A stretch of 20,174 nt of DNA from a virus, in the IMG/VR virus record IMGVR_UViG_3300006738_000002, positions 1 to 20,174 of that record. One strand, 5' to 3'. This document shows, in pieces, positions 13,639-19,749 of this stretch (its first letter is position 1; the number at the start of each line of letters is the position of its first letter). Both the position numbers and the translations under genes were made by a program. The notes beneath the pieces are model-generated. The model worked only from the letters and a program-made list of their open reading frames with translations, was not told the origin of the DNA and did no database searches.

Positions 13639-15965
13639 CTTTTCTTTTTCCTCTTGGTTGTTTTAATTCTTTTTGCTCGTTGAATTTCTCCAATCTCTCC
13701 TGCCTTGCTTAATCTGAACTTGCTTTTTTCAATGAATGTCAATGGTCCTGCAATCTTTGAACTTGCCTTTGGTAATCTAAACCCTGCAGGTATACCAACC
13801 GAACCTTTTTTTGCTCCCTTGATTCTAAATGTTGCACCAAGAGTTGATGCAGTGATTCCTTTTCCGATTGAGACTGCTTTTGAAATGTCTCCAGTTATTC
13901 CAACGGTTTTAAATTCTCCTTTTCTTCTGACTTCAACTGTAAACAATCCCCCTTTCTTTTTCTTTTTCTTTCTCTTGCCTAATTTAAAACCAAATCCTGC
14001 AGAAATTGGTGTTCTTGGTTTTTTTGGACTAACTCCAATAAAGATTGAAGGTTGAGGTTTTTGAATTTGGATTGTTTTTAATTGTAATTTCAACGCCTGT
14101 GCAGATTTTTGTGCAGTCTTTAAAGATGGAGTTTGTTTTGTAATTTGTAAAGGTTTTTGTTTTTGTTTTTGTTTTGTTTTTGTTTGGAATCTCTGCCCAG
14201 TCTTTACTTTAATTAAACTCTTTTGTTGTGTTCTTGTCATCTCCAGGGTTGTAGGTGTAGTTAATCTTTTTTTTGTTACAGAAAGTTTTTGAGATGTTTG
14301 AGTAACAATTTGAAGGGGTTGAGTAACAATTTGAATGGAAGGTGTAGAAATTACTTGAGAAGGGGTTTGAATCATTAAAGGTTTTGGGGTTTTTATTATA
14401 GTTGTTGTTGGTTTTAATTGTTCTATTGAACCACTTATCAAATCAGATGTTTTTGTAATTGTTTTTTGAGATTTTTGTTTTAAATTTATCTTTTTAGTCA
14501 ATCCTTTTTGAGTAAACGCATCCAAATCTATCTCAACCCCTTTAATATTAAACCTTTCAACTTTAATATTCCTTTTAATTCCCGAACTATCTACTTTTAT
14601 TTGGGTTCTTCCCCTCCCTGAACCAAAACCTGTAAACCCTGGTTTGATTTGTCTTGAAACTCCTCCCACAATAGATTTTTCAAGATTTAAACCACCAAAA
14701 AATTCTGCATCCAGTCCCTTAGGGGATATTTCAATTACTGATTTTGTCCTTGAGATTATATCTCCTTTTGTTCCTCCTGTTTTGCTTAAAACTTCCGATA
14801 ATTTTAACGAATCAAAACCTTTGGTCCTTGTTACTTTTCCAGGTTGACCTTTTATTATAGACTCCACCCTGACAGTTTCAAGGGTTTCTGTAAATTTTCC
14901 TGCCCTATAAGTTGTTTTTGGTGCAGTGATGTCTGTGATTGCCCCTCCAAATACATCATCCCCTGAACCTTTTAAAATTTGTTTAGAGGATATAAAAACA
15001 TCATCAAAAACTTTTTCTTTCCCTGCTATTGTTTTAAATGTAGTCCCTCCTTTTTGCGTCTTTAAAGATAAAACTTCAAATTGAAGGTCTTGAATATTTC
15101 TTTGAGATTGTAATGCTCCGAAAGTTCCTGACCTCACTTTCAAGGGAGTAAATGCAGACGCACTTTCAACGAAGGCAGTTTTAACCCCTACATTAGAGGC
15201 AGATGAAAAAAACCCCACTGTTCCCCCTGCAAGAAGTGGAGCAAAAACCATGGATTGTCCAAGAATTGAGCCAGTAGTTGAGGGTAAATCTCTTATTTCC
15301 CCCAATTTCCCTCCAAACTCAAATGTCTTTCTATCTTTCAGTGTTCCATCCTCTTTAATTTCTAATTTTTGAGTTCCAAGTTGGGATGCGAGATTAATTG
15401 CCCCCTCTACTGTTGAAATTCCTGTCTTTGCAATTCCTTCCCCTACCTCTTTAAACCTTCCTTTAATGACTTCCTTTTTTGACATCTCTTTTTCCTTATC
15501 AGATAAACCTATTCTAAATCTTTCAGAAAAAGATGAGTCTCTTTCCTCAATTAAATTTCTTGTTGTCGTGCTTGGGGAAATTGTGACAATTTTTTGTTCA
15601 GGAATTGACATCTGCAATCGTTCCTCTTGTGCAGTTGGTTTTTTCCTAAATCTGACAGTAGTCTCAAATTGTTTCTGTTCAGTGATTGCTTTTTGCCGTC
15701 TCTGTTCTTCTGCTCTTGCCTGTTCTTCTGCTTGAAGTCTCGCTTGTTCTTCTGCTCTTCGTTGTGCCTCTGCTTGTGCTTGTGCCTGTGCAATTGAAGT
15801 CCCTGAACCTCCACCCCCTCGCCTTATAAATCTTGTCCGTCCAGGGTCTGAAGGTTGGTCTGGTCTGCTTTGAAAAACTTCGGTAGTTCCACCCTGTCCA
15901 TCAGAAATAAGAACTCCACCTCTTGCACCAGTTCCAACTGCTTGGCCTTGATTAGAATGAGACAT
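13635..15965 (-). CDS. Large multi-part structural protein with coiled coil and basic C-terminus
   Basis: This 776-residue protein has a Gly/Gln-rich N-terminus (1-56) and an Ala/Gln/Glu/Arg coiled coil (57-97). A hydrophobic segment at 231-256 may insert into a membrane. A long T/Q/K/P-rich region follows (about 485-640) with 7-residue QIVTQPL-like repeats. Next are a Lys run (KRKKKKKKGG, about 663) and a small strand-rich domain (672-720, FTVEVRRKG to GATFRI), and it ends in KRKKKR. No enzymatic motif is seen. It is probably a virion core or membrane-genome linker. No SD precedes ATG 15965; translation probably depends on the 26-codon upstream frame that ends 14 nt inside it. Confidence 0.78.
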   Translation of the reverse strand: MSHSNQGQAVGTGARGGVLISDGQGGTTEVFQSRPDQPSDPGRTRFIRRGGGGSGTSIAQAQAQAEAQRRAEEQARLQAEEQARAEEQRRQKAITEQKQFETTVRFRKKPTAQEERLQMSIPEQKIVTISPSTTTRNLIEERDSSFSERFRIGLSDKEKEMSKKEVIKGRFKEVGEGIAKTGISTVEGAINLASQLGTQKLEIKEDGTLKDRKTFEFGGKLGEIRDLPSTTGSILGQSMVFAPLLAGGTVGFFSSASNVGVKTAFVESASAFTPLKVRSGTFGALQSQRNIQDLQFEVLSLKTQKGGTTFKTIAGKEKVFDDVFISSKQILKGSGDDVFGGAITDITAPKTTYRAGKFTETLETVRVESIIKGQPGKVTRTKGFDSLKLSEVLSKTGGTKGDIISRTKSVIEISPKGLDAEFFGGLNLEKSIVGGVSRQIKPGFTGFGSGRGRTQIKVDSSGIKRNIKVERFNIKGVEIDLDAFTQKGLTKKINLKQKSQKTITKTSDLISGSIEQLKPTTTIIKTPKPLMIQTPSQVISTPSIQIVTQPLQIVTQTSQKLSVTKKRLTTPTTLEMTRTQQKSLIKVKTGQRFQTKTKQKQKQKPLQITKQTPSLKTAQKSAQALKLQLKTIQIQKPQPSIFIGVSPKKPRTPISAGFGFKLGKRKKKKKKGGLFTVEVRRKGEFKTVGITGDISKAVSIGKGITASTLGATFRIKGAKKGSVGIPAGFRLPKASSKIAGPLTFIEKSKFRLSKAGEIGEIQRAKRIKTTKRKKKR
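14298..14335. repeat. Short in-gene direct repeat, 21-bp period
   Basis: TTGAGTAACAATTTGAA occurs at 14298-14314 and 14319-14335. In the minus-strand gene it encodes a seven-residue repeat, QIVTQ plus two variable residues, within the T/Q-rich region. Confidence 0.8.
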
Positions 15966-16032
15966 TTTTTAAAATAGCAAGAAAATATAAGTGAGGGTTT
16001 AATATTTCTTCAAGTTTAATTTCTACTTCCAT
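15952..16032 (-). CDS. 26-codon leader frame coupled to the 776-residue gene
   Basis: ATG at 16032 is preceded by AGGAGG with a 10-nt spacer, the same signal as the five tiny genes upstream. It encodes 26 residues beginning MEVEIKLEEI, acidic rather than basic, and stops 14 nt inside the next gene. The following ATG at 15965 lacks a ribosome-binding site, so translation of this frame would deliver ribosomes to it. The peptide itself may have no function. Confidence 0.55.
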   Translation of the reverse strand: MEVEIKLEEILNPHLYFLAILKNVSF

Positions 16033-16033
16033 A

Positions 16034-16183
16034 TTATTTTTTCCTCCTTTTCACCATTAACCTTGCCCTTTTTTTATAAAGACCTATTAATTTCCTTTCT
16101 GCAACATTTGAACTAAGTTTTTTATTATTTGCAACAGAAGTTATTTTCTTTTGTAAACTTGTTAAAGTAATTTTTCTTACCAT
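16034..16183 (-). CDS. Tiny very basic protein, 49 residues
   Basis: The 49 residues begin MVRKITLTSL and end LMVKRRKK, with net strong positive charge and a likely helix over 25-45. AGGAGG lies 10 nt before the ATG, and the preceding stop is in TAAAATG context. Its own last codons AGG AGG AAA AAA TAA form the ribosome-binding site of the next frame. By analogy with the small basic DNA-binding virion protein VP2 of SSV1 it could coat DNA, but no homology is visible. Confidence 0.72.
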   Translation of the reverse strand: MVRKITLTSLQKKITSVANNKKLSSNVAERKLIGLYKKRARLMVKRRKK

Positions 16184-16184
16184 T

Positions 16185-16448
16185 TTATTTTTTCCTCCTT
16201 TTCATTTCGTTTAAAATATTTCTCCCCCAATAATATCCTGTTCCCTTTTTCATTCTTGATATTTTTTTTGTCCTCGTATTTTTTATAGTAATATTTGTAT
16301 TTGCATTTCCCACAGGATTTCTCTTAATATAAGCCCTCACTCTTTCTTTATTGGGTAATGGAATTGATTGCGTCCTTGTAAAATTCCCATAAGGATTTCT
16401 TTTTGTAGGTTTTTTTGAACCTGTTTGAATATTAACAATATATGCCAT
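16185..16448 (-). CDS. Small basic protein, 87 residues
   Basis: This 87-residue protein begins MAYIVNIQTG, is rich in Lys, Arg, Asn and Thr, and contains VRAYIKRNPVG and TNITIKNTRTKK. It ends LNEMKRRKK. It has no membrane segment or Cys motif. Alternating beta-prone residues in the middle and a C-terminal helix suggest a small nucleic-acid-binding protein. Ribosome-binding signal and tail codons follow the array pattern. Confidence 0.75.
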   Translation of the reverse strand: MAYIVNIQTGSKKPTKRNPYGNFTRTQSIPLPNKERVRAYIKRNPVGNANTNITIKNTRTKKISRMKKGTGYYWGRNILNEMKRRKK

Positions 16449-16449
16449 C

Positions 16450-16662
16450 TTATTTTTTCCTCCTCTTCTTCAATCTCCTCATTCGTTCAGCAATAGTTAA
16501 TTCCTTATCTCCATATTCATCACGAATAAATTTACTGGCTCTTTTCTTTTTTACATTAATTATTCTTATGTGTGCTTTCACAGGGGCATGAGTTCTATCA
16601 AAATGTTTGGTTGGTCTTGCCCTTCTAATATGTGCTTTTACTTTTATTATTTTTTTTACCAT
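16450..16662 (-). CDS. Small basic protein with duplicated VKAHIR motif, 70 residues
   Basis: The chosen start is ATG 16662 (MVKKIIKVK), which has AGGAGG at the array's fixed 10-nt spacing. A longer start at 16695 would overlap the preceding gene and lacks this signal. VKAHIR occurs twice, at residues 8-13 and 28-33. The second half is a Lys/Arg-rich helix with TIAERMRRLKKRRKK. The duplicated basic His motif suggests two small nucleic-acid or metal contacts. Unknown function; virion DNA packaging is inferred. Confidence 0.75.
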   Translation of the reverse strand: MVKKIIKVKAHIRRARPTKHFDRTHAPVKAHIRIINVKKKRASKFIRDEYGDKELTIAERMRRLKKRRKK

Positions 16663-16663
16663 T

Positions 16664-16861
16664 TTATTTTTTCCTCCTTTTAATGAAATCTTCATATTGT
16701 TTTCTTGTTAATCTTAACTTTTTTCTTCTCAAAACTCTTTTTAATGTTCCACTTGAATAATCCTCTATTCCAACTAATCCCTTTTTATCCCATATTTCTA
16801 CAATTCCACCAGGTCTATTTGATGCCCTTCTTGTTTTACTTCTTATAATTGGTTTTACCAT
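16664..16861 (-). CDS. Small very basic protein, 65 residues
   Basis: This 65-residue protein begins MVKPIIRSKTRRASNRPGG. A short strand segment follows (IVEIWDKKGLVGIEDY), then a basic helical half (TLKRVLRRKKLRL to FIKRRKK). The Arg/Ser-rich N-terminus is protamine-like. AGGAGG with a 10-nt spacer precedes ATG 16861. No family is recognised; nucleic-acid binding is inferred from charge. Confidence 0.75.
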   Translation of the reverse strand: MVKPIIRSKTRRASNRPGGIVEIWDKKGLVGIEDYSSGTLKRVLRRKKLRLTRKQYEDFIKRRKK

Positions 16862-16876
16862 TTTATTTTTTCCTCC

Positions 16877-17041
16877 TTAATATTTTTTATAGAAACCTGA
16901 TTTTTTTAAGTTCCTTAAACTTGCTTGTGCTTTTGCCTTAGTTCCAAATACTAAACTATCTAATTTCTTTCCAGATTTGGAATAAACAACAGCATAATAG
17001 CCCTTTAACCCTTGATATTTTTTAATAACATATTTTGCCAT
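16877..17041 (-). CDS. Small basic protein, 54 residues
   Basis: The 54 residues begin MAKYVIKKYQGLKGYYAVVY and continue with SGKKLDSLVFGTKAKAQASL, ending GFYKKY. The layout is strand, strand, strand, helix. It is the only member of the array that does not end in RRKK; its stop instead overlaps the first bases of the AGGAGG for the next gene. The beta-rich pattern with a basic helix resembles small DNA-binding folds such as integrase arm-binding or AP2-type domains, but this is only pattern-level similarity. Confidence 0.72.
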   Translation of the reverse strand: MAKYVIKKYQGLKGYYAVVYSKSGKKLDSLVFGTKAKAQASLRNLKKSGFYKKY

Positions 17042-17042
17042 C

Positions 17043-17147
17043 TTATTTTTTCCTCCTTTTAGATTTAATATTTTTTGTTTTCCATCTATAAAAATAATCT
17101 TTTATAATCTCCTTGTTAAGAATCATATTATTTTTTACTTTTTCCAT
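17043..17147 (-). CDS. 34-residue basic peptide, first gene of the late operon
   Basis: This short frame begins MEKVKNNMIL and ends KSKRRKK. Its stop is one base before the next ATG (TAAGATG), and its RRKK codons are the ribosome-binding site of that gene. The ATG at 17147 directly adjoins the 15-bp palindrome, and the predicted transcript start lies about 11 nt upstream. The fit to the array pattern supports it. It may act mainly to load ribosomes onto the operon. Confidence 0.58.
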   Translation of the reverse strand: MEKVKNNMILNKEIIKDYFYRWKTKNIKSKRRKK

Positions 17148-17161
17148 GTTACAATGTAACA
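17147..17161. promoter_or_regulatory. Perfect 15-bp palindrome, likely operator of the late operon
   Basis: TGTTACAATGTAACA is a perfect inverted repeat around one central base. It overlaps the predicted minus-strand transcription start (about 17158) and abuts the first start codon. A dimeric repressor bound here would block transcription. Its half site matches GTTACA upstream of the capsid-candidate promoter. Confidence 0.55.
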
Positions 17162-17178
17162 AAATAAGGTTTTTGAAG

Positions 17179-17187
17179 TTTATATAA
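17179..17187 (-). promoter_or_regulatory. TATA box of the late operon (minus strand)
   Basis: The minus strand reads TTATATAAA here, about 29 nt before the palindrome and 40 nt before the first minus ATG. It is the only strong TATA-like element on this strand in the divergent intergenic region. Confidence 0.5.
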
Positions 17188-17240
17188 TTAACCTTTTTTT
17201 ATTATTAAAACTATTTTCACAATAAAAGCAAAAAGAAACA

Positions 17241-17249
17241 TATATAATG
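17241..17249 (+). promoter_or_regulatory. Leaderless promoter of the ATPase operon
   Basis: GAAACA (17235-17240, BRE-like) is followed immediately by TATATAATG. The TATA element starts exactly 29 nt before ATG 17270, so the transcript should begin at or next to the start codon, consistent with the lack of a ribosome-binding site. Confidence 0.65.
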
Positions 17250-17269
17250 CTTGATTTATTATTATTATT

Positions 17270-17716
17270 ATGTCAACCTGGAATAATGCAAACACTGGGA
17301 GAGTAAGTGAATGGAATGAGGGAGTTTTTAAGTCAATAAGATTGCATGAAGTTCAGGAGGCCATTAATCTTTTGAGAATGAATCCGTTGGGGACTACGGA
17401 CGGAAAATTTAATTATTCTTTAATGTTTTTGAACATAACAAATTTATATTTGGAAGGTTATTCTAAATTTTCCCCATCAGAAAGAAAAGAGGTTGATTCT
17501 TATAAGGCAGTTATTCAGGAGATTATAAATGACAACCCACCGACGACAAAAGTTCTTAAAGAAGAAATTGGAGGGACTTCTTCAACTCTTTTGGTTGACC
17601 ATCATAAAATGAAATTACTTTTGCACCTGCTTGAAGAGTATGAAAGGAAAATTAAGGACTTAAATGATAAACATGGTTTAACGACGACAAATAAACAATC
17701 AGGAGGTTTATTTTAA
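17270..17716 (+). CDS. ATPase-partner protein, unknown function
   Basis: This 148-residue soluble protein is mostly helical, with conserved-looking aromatic N-terminal residues (STWNNANTGRVSEW) and a C-terminal charged helix (residues about 112-137). No membrane segment or catalytic motif is seen. Its stop shares a base with the ATPase start (TAATG), and the two genes form an isolated two-gene operon behind a leaderless promoter. A regulator, adaptor or substrate-loading factor for the ATPase is inferred. Confidence 0.75.
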   Translation: MSTWNNANTGRVSEWNEGVFKSIRLHEVQEAINLLRMNPLGTTDGKFNYSLMFLNITNLYLEGYSKFSPSERKEVDSYKAVIQEIINDNPPTTKVLKEEIGGTSSTLLVDHHKMKLLLHLLEEYERKIKDLNDKHGLTTTNKQSGGLF

Positions 17717-18642
17717 TGACAGATGTGTTCTTAAACTTGGTTGATGGTGATTGGGTTGAGACTACAAAGGAAAATTCCTATAAAGACTCCGATGAAAACC
17801 CCTTTTCATTAAACGAATTGTTAAGACAACGACTTGACAGGGTTTCCAACCTTGTGAAAGACAAATGGGATGCGATGTTCATAATTGATGGACGAGAACG
17901 GAGTGGAAAGTCAAGTCTTGCCTGTGCTTGTGCTTGGTATTTAACCAAAGGCAAGATGACTGTGGATAATTTCGCCAGTGGACTGCAAGACTGTGCAAAA
18001 AAGATTGCAAAGATACCTCCAGGTTCTGTTTTGATACTTGACGAGGGTTCAACCATGTTTGGAAGTAAGGACAGCACCTCAAAGGCACAAAAACAACTCG
18101 TGAAGATTCTTGATGTTGTTGGACAGAAGAATTTGATATTTATTGTATGTTTGCCTTGCTTTTTTGATTTAAATAAGACGATTGCTATACGACGAAGTCT
18201 TTTTTTGATACATATTGCTCCTAAAGTGCTTAAAGACCGATGGAAACGAGAACCCTTTTATTATTTTGATGAAAAGGGCAAGTCAATATTATATAGGGAG
18301 GGTAAGAAACACAATGACTCTTATAAGTTTCCATACCCTTCTTTTGATGGGAAATACTATGTTTTTAAGCCACCCTTCTGGGATGAGTATGAAAGGACTG
18401 TGAAAAGGGTCTCACTTCAGCAGGTGCTTGATGACGCGACTGCAAATAAGGGAAAGGACGGAGAAAGTAAGCGAATCACTAAATATAAGCATGAAAACGC
18501 AGAAATGATGATAAAAATGAAGGAAATGCTTGATTATACTAACAGAGACATCGCAAGACTACTTAAAACCAATGAAACCACCGTCGGAAGAACGATTTTG
18601 GACTATAAAGAATATATAAAGTCCCCTGAAGTTATTGCTTAG
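17716..18642 (+). CDS. P-loop ATPase with C-terminal helix-turn-helix, possible packaging ATPase
   Basis: This 308-residue protein has Walker A GRERSGKS at residues 59-66 and Walker B VLILDE at 105-110. A following segment, GQKNLIFIVCLPCFFDLNK, resembles the sensor strand and RRS region of Zot/FtsK-like assembly and packaging ATPases. A C-terminal segment (about 274-297, TNRDIARLLKTNETTVGRTI) is a typical helix-turn-helix. A motor that also binds DNA specifically would suit genome packaging, partition or replication. Lack of a membrane helix argues against a classic Zot. The exact family is uncertain; an ATP-dependent role is firm. Confidence 0.85.
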   Translation: MTDVFLNLVDGDWVETTKENSYKDSDENPFSLNELLRQRLDRVSNLVKDKWDAMFIIDGRERSGKSSLACACAWYLTKGKMTVDNFASGLQDCAKKIAKIPPGSVLILDEGSTMFGSKDSTSKAQKQLVKILDVVGQKNLIFIVCLPCFFDLNKTIAIRRSLFLIHIAPKVLKDRWKREPFYYFDEKGKSILYREGKKHNDSYKFPYPSFDGKYYVFKPPFWDEYERTVKRVSLQQVLDDATANKGKDGESKRITKYKHENAEMMIKMKEMLDYTNRDIARLLKTNETTVGRTILDYKEYIKSPEVIA

Positions 18643-18721
18643 AGTGGTCCTGCAGTTAAATACAGATTTAAATTAACCCATCTTAAAATTTCAAATGTTG
18701 TTCATCTCCAGTAAACACTAA

Positions 18722-18864
18722 CTATTTTTTTTTATTTTTTTTTATTTTCAGGGAGAGATATTATATATTGTTAATTGTAATACTTATATATATATATTGT
18801 TGTAAATACAAAATACAATATAATTTTAAAACTAAAGTGAATAAAAAAAAATAAAAAAAAATAG
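18722..18864. other. AT-rich region with 25-bp inverted repeat and repeated octamers, candidate replication origin
   Basis: CTA-T9-A-T9-A-TT (18722-18746) is perfectly inverted at 18840-18864. The 93-bp spacer is nearly all A/T and holds TATATTGT at 18764-18771 and 18793-18800, with its inverse ACAATATA at 18815-18822, and a TA run. The whole 256-bp gap 18643-18898 has no coding frame I can support. Long AT inverted repeats with octamer iterons suit an origin. The left arm also serves as a likely terminator and the right arm abuts a promoter. Confidence 0.45.
18725..18748 (+). terminator. Oligo-T terminator of the ATPase operon
   Basis: Two runs of nine T residues separated by a single A, then four more T residues, lie about 80 nt after the ATPase stop. 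Archaeal RNA polymerase terminates at such tracts on the coding strand. Confidence 0.5.
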
Positions 18865-18869
18865 AAACA

Positions 18870-18878
18870 TTTAAATAC
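18870..18878 (+). promoter_or_regulatory. Leaderless promoter of the regulator operon
   Basis: GAAACA (18864-18869) is followed immediately by TTTAAATAC, whose first base is exactly 29 nt before ATG 18899. The BRE-like hexamer is the same as at 17235. Confidence 0.68.
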
Positions 18879-18898
18879 TATAATAATATAAATATGTT

Positions 18899-19174
18899 AT
18901 GTATAAATCAAACAGACAAAAACTACTTGATGAACTCGGGCCTTATATGGTATCCATTCAACAAGGTCATGAACTATCTTTTAAAAGATTGATTGCAGAA
19001 TTAGAACTAAAAGGATTCAAGAAAGAATTAATTAAGTCAATGATTATTAACCACGAGATTCTTGGGAATATAATTATTGAGAACGGAAACATAAAAGGAA
19101 ACTTAATTAAAGAAAAAGAAATTAAAGAGGATGAGGCAGACAAATTTTTCAGTTCTATAAACGACCATGAGTGA
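18899..19174 (+). CDS. Small winged-helix-like protein, possible regulator
   Basis: This 91-residue soluble protein has helices over about 4-45 and then a NIIIENGNIKGNLI strand-turn-strand that looks like the wing of a winged helix-turn-helix (FKRLIAELELKGFKKELIKS would hold the recognition helices). An acidic tail follows. It is first in a leaderless transcript directly beside the inverted-repeat region, suiting a DNA-binding regulator or initiator. The fold is inferred from pattern only. It overlaps the next gene by 8 nt. Confidence 0.7.
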   Translation: MYKSNRQKLLDELGPYMVSIQQGHELSFKRLIAELELKGFKKELIKSMIINHEILGNIIIENGNIKGNLIKEKEIKEDEADKFFSSINDHE

Positions 19175-19562
19175 AGAACAACAAACAAAAAAGAGGGCAG
19201 GAGAAACTGAAATAAAATCTGTTTCTGTTTCAAAACATTTTAATAAATTAATAGACCAATATAACATAAGCCCCACAGATGCTTTTAGGAAAGGGATTGC
19301 AGTGACTTTATTTGACTTGGGAATTATAGAATATCAAAGTGATAAAAATAAAGACAGATTTAATTTTGTAAATAAATACATGAATTATTTAGACTCACAA
19401 CAAAAAGAAAAAGAACTATTTGAAAAGATAGACGATTTTAATTTAATTAAAAAAAGCATTCCTTTAATGGCCGAAATTGTAAAACTATTTAATTCCCCAA
19501 CTATTGTGAAAAAAGAAGATGAAAAACTACACACAGAACAAGCCCAACCTTTCACAAAGTAA
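19167..19562 (+). CDS. Ribbon-helix-helix-like regulator candidate
   Basis: The protein has 131 residues. Residues 15-54 contain IKSVSVSKHFNKLIDQYNIS followed by PTDAFRKGIAVTLFDLG. That is a short strand with two helices, as in ribbon-helix-helix DNA-binding proteins, where the strand inserts into the major groove. The rest is charged and helical. The start lies in the previous gene's end without an SD, so coupling is likely. A transcription regulator of the viral promoters is the preferred role. Confidence 0.68.
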   Translation: MSEEQQTKKRAGETEIKSVSVSKHFNKLIDQYNISPTDAFRKGIAVTLFDLGIIEYQSDKNKDRFNFVNKYMNYLDSQQKEKELFEKIDDFNLIKKSIPLMAEIVKLFNSPTIVKKEDEKLHTEQAQPFTK

Positions 19563-19725
19563 GTCTTTTGTGAAACCTCCACGACTTAAAAAATATACTT
19601 TTAAGAGACTCTGCAAAATTTGTGGGGATCTCTTTAGTCCTCCAGGAAAGTTCCATCGTTATTGTCCTGAATGTTTATATGAGAATAGAAGGAATCGTTG
19701 GAAAAATAGAAAGGGAAAGGTTTAA
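19519..19725 (+). CDS. Small Cys4 zinc-binding protein
   Basis: This 68-residue, highly basic protein has one zinc site: CKIC (Cys32, Cys35) and CPEC (Cys49, Cys52), with SPPGKFHRY between. It is probably a zinc ribbon or treble-clef fold. The C-terminal NRRNRWKNRKGKV is suited to nucleic-acid binding. The first ATG at 19519 overlaps the previous gene by 44 nt; a later non-ATG start is possible because the N-terminal 25 residues look unstructured. Confidence 0.72.
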   Translation: MKNYTQNKPNLSQSKSFVKPPRLKKYTFKRLCKICGDLFSPPGKFHRYCPECLYENRRNRWKNRKGKV

Positions 19726-19728
19726 ATA
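19721..19728 (+). promoter_or_regulatory. Leaderless promoter of the zinc-ribbon/methyltransferase operon
   Basis: TTTAAATAGTAATTA starts 29 nt before ATG 19750. The 15-mer is identical to the capsid-candidate promoter on the opposite strand at 5717-5731. It overlaps the last codons of the preceding zinc protein. Confidence 0.68.
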
Positions 19729-19749
19729 GTAATTAATATAATAATATAT

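Larger units (their letters stand above)
16030..17057 (-). repeat. Six-copy ribosome-binding/stop-codon module
   Basis: AGGAGG-AAAAAATAA-N-ATG occurs on the minus strand before starts 17041, 16861, 16662, 16448, 16183 and 16032, always with exactly 10 nt between AGGAGG and ATG. At five of the six sites the same bases are read as Arg-Arg-Lys-Lys-stop of the preceding gene. The repeat may have spread by gene duplication or recombination, or be held by selection for equal translation. Confidence 0.9.

Noticed and set aside
13705-14055. Plus 116-codon hydrophobic frame opposite the 776-residue gene
   Set aside because: The hydrophobic Phe/Pro run is simply the complement of the lysine codons of the basic C-terminus. 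No promoter or ribosome-binding site.
15551-15814. Minus 87-codon frame inside the 776-residue gene
   Set aside because: It is a shifted reading of the Ala/Gln/Glu/Arg coiled-coil repeat with no start signal.
16663-16695. Upstream start at 16695 for the VKAHIR protein
   Set aside because: The extension overlaps the preceding gene and merely translates the array's ribosome-binding signal. ATG 16662 matches the fixed 10-nt spacing.
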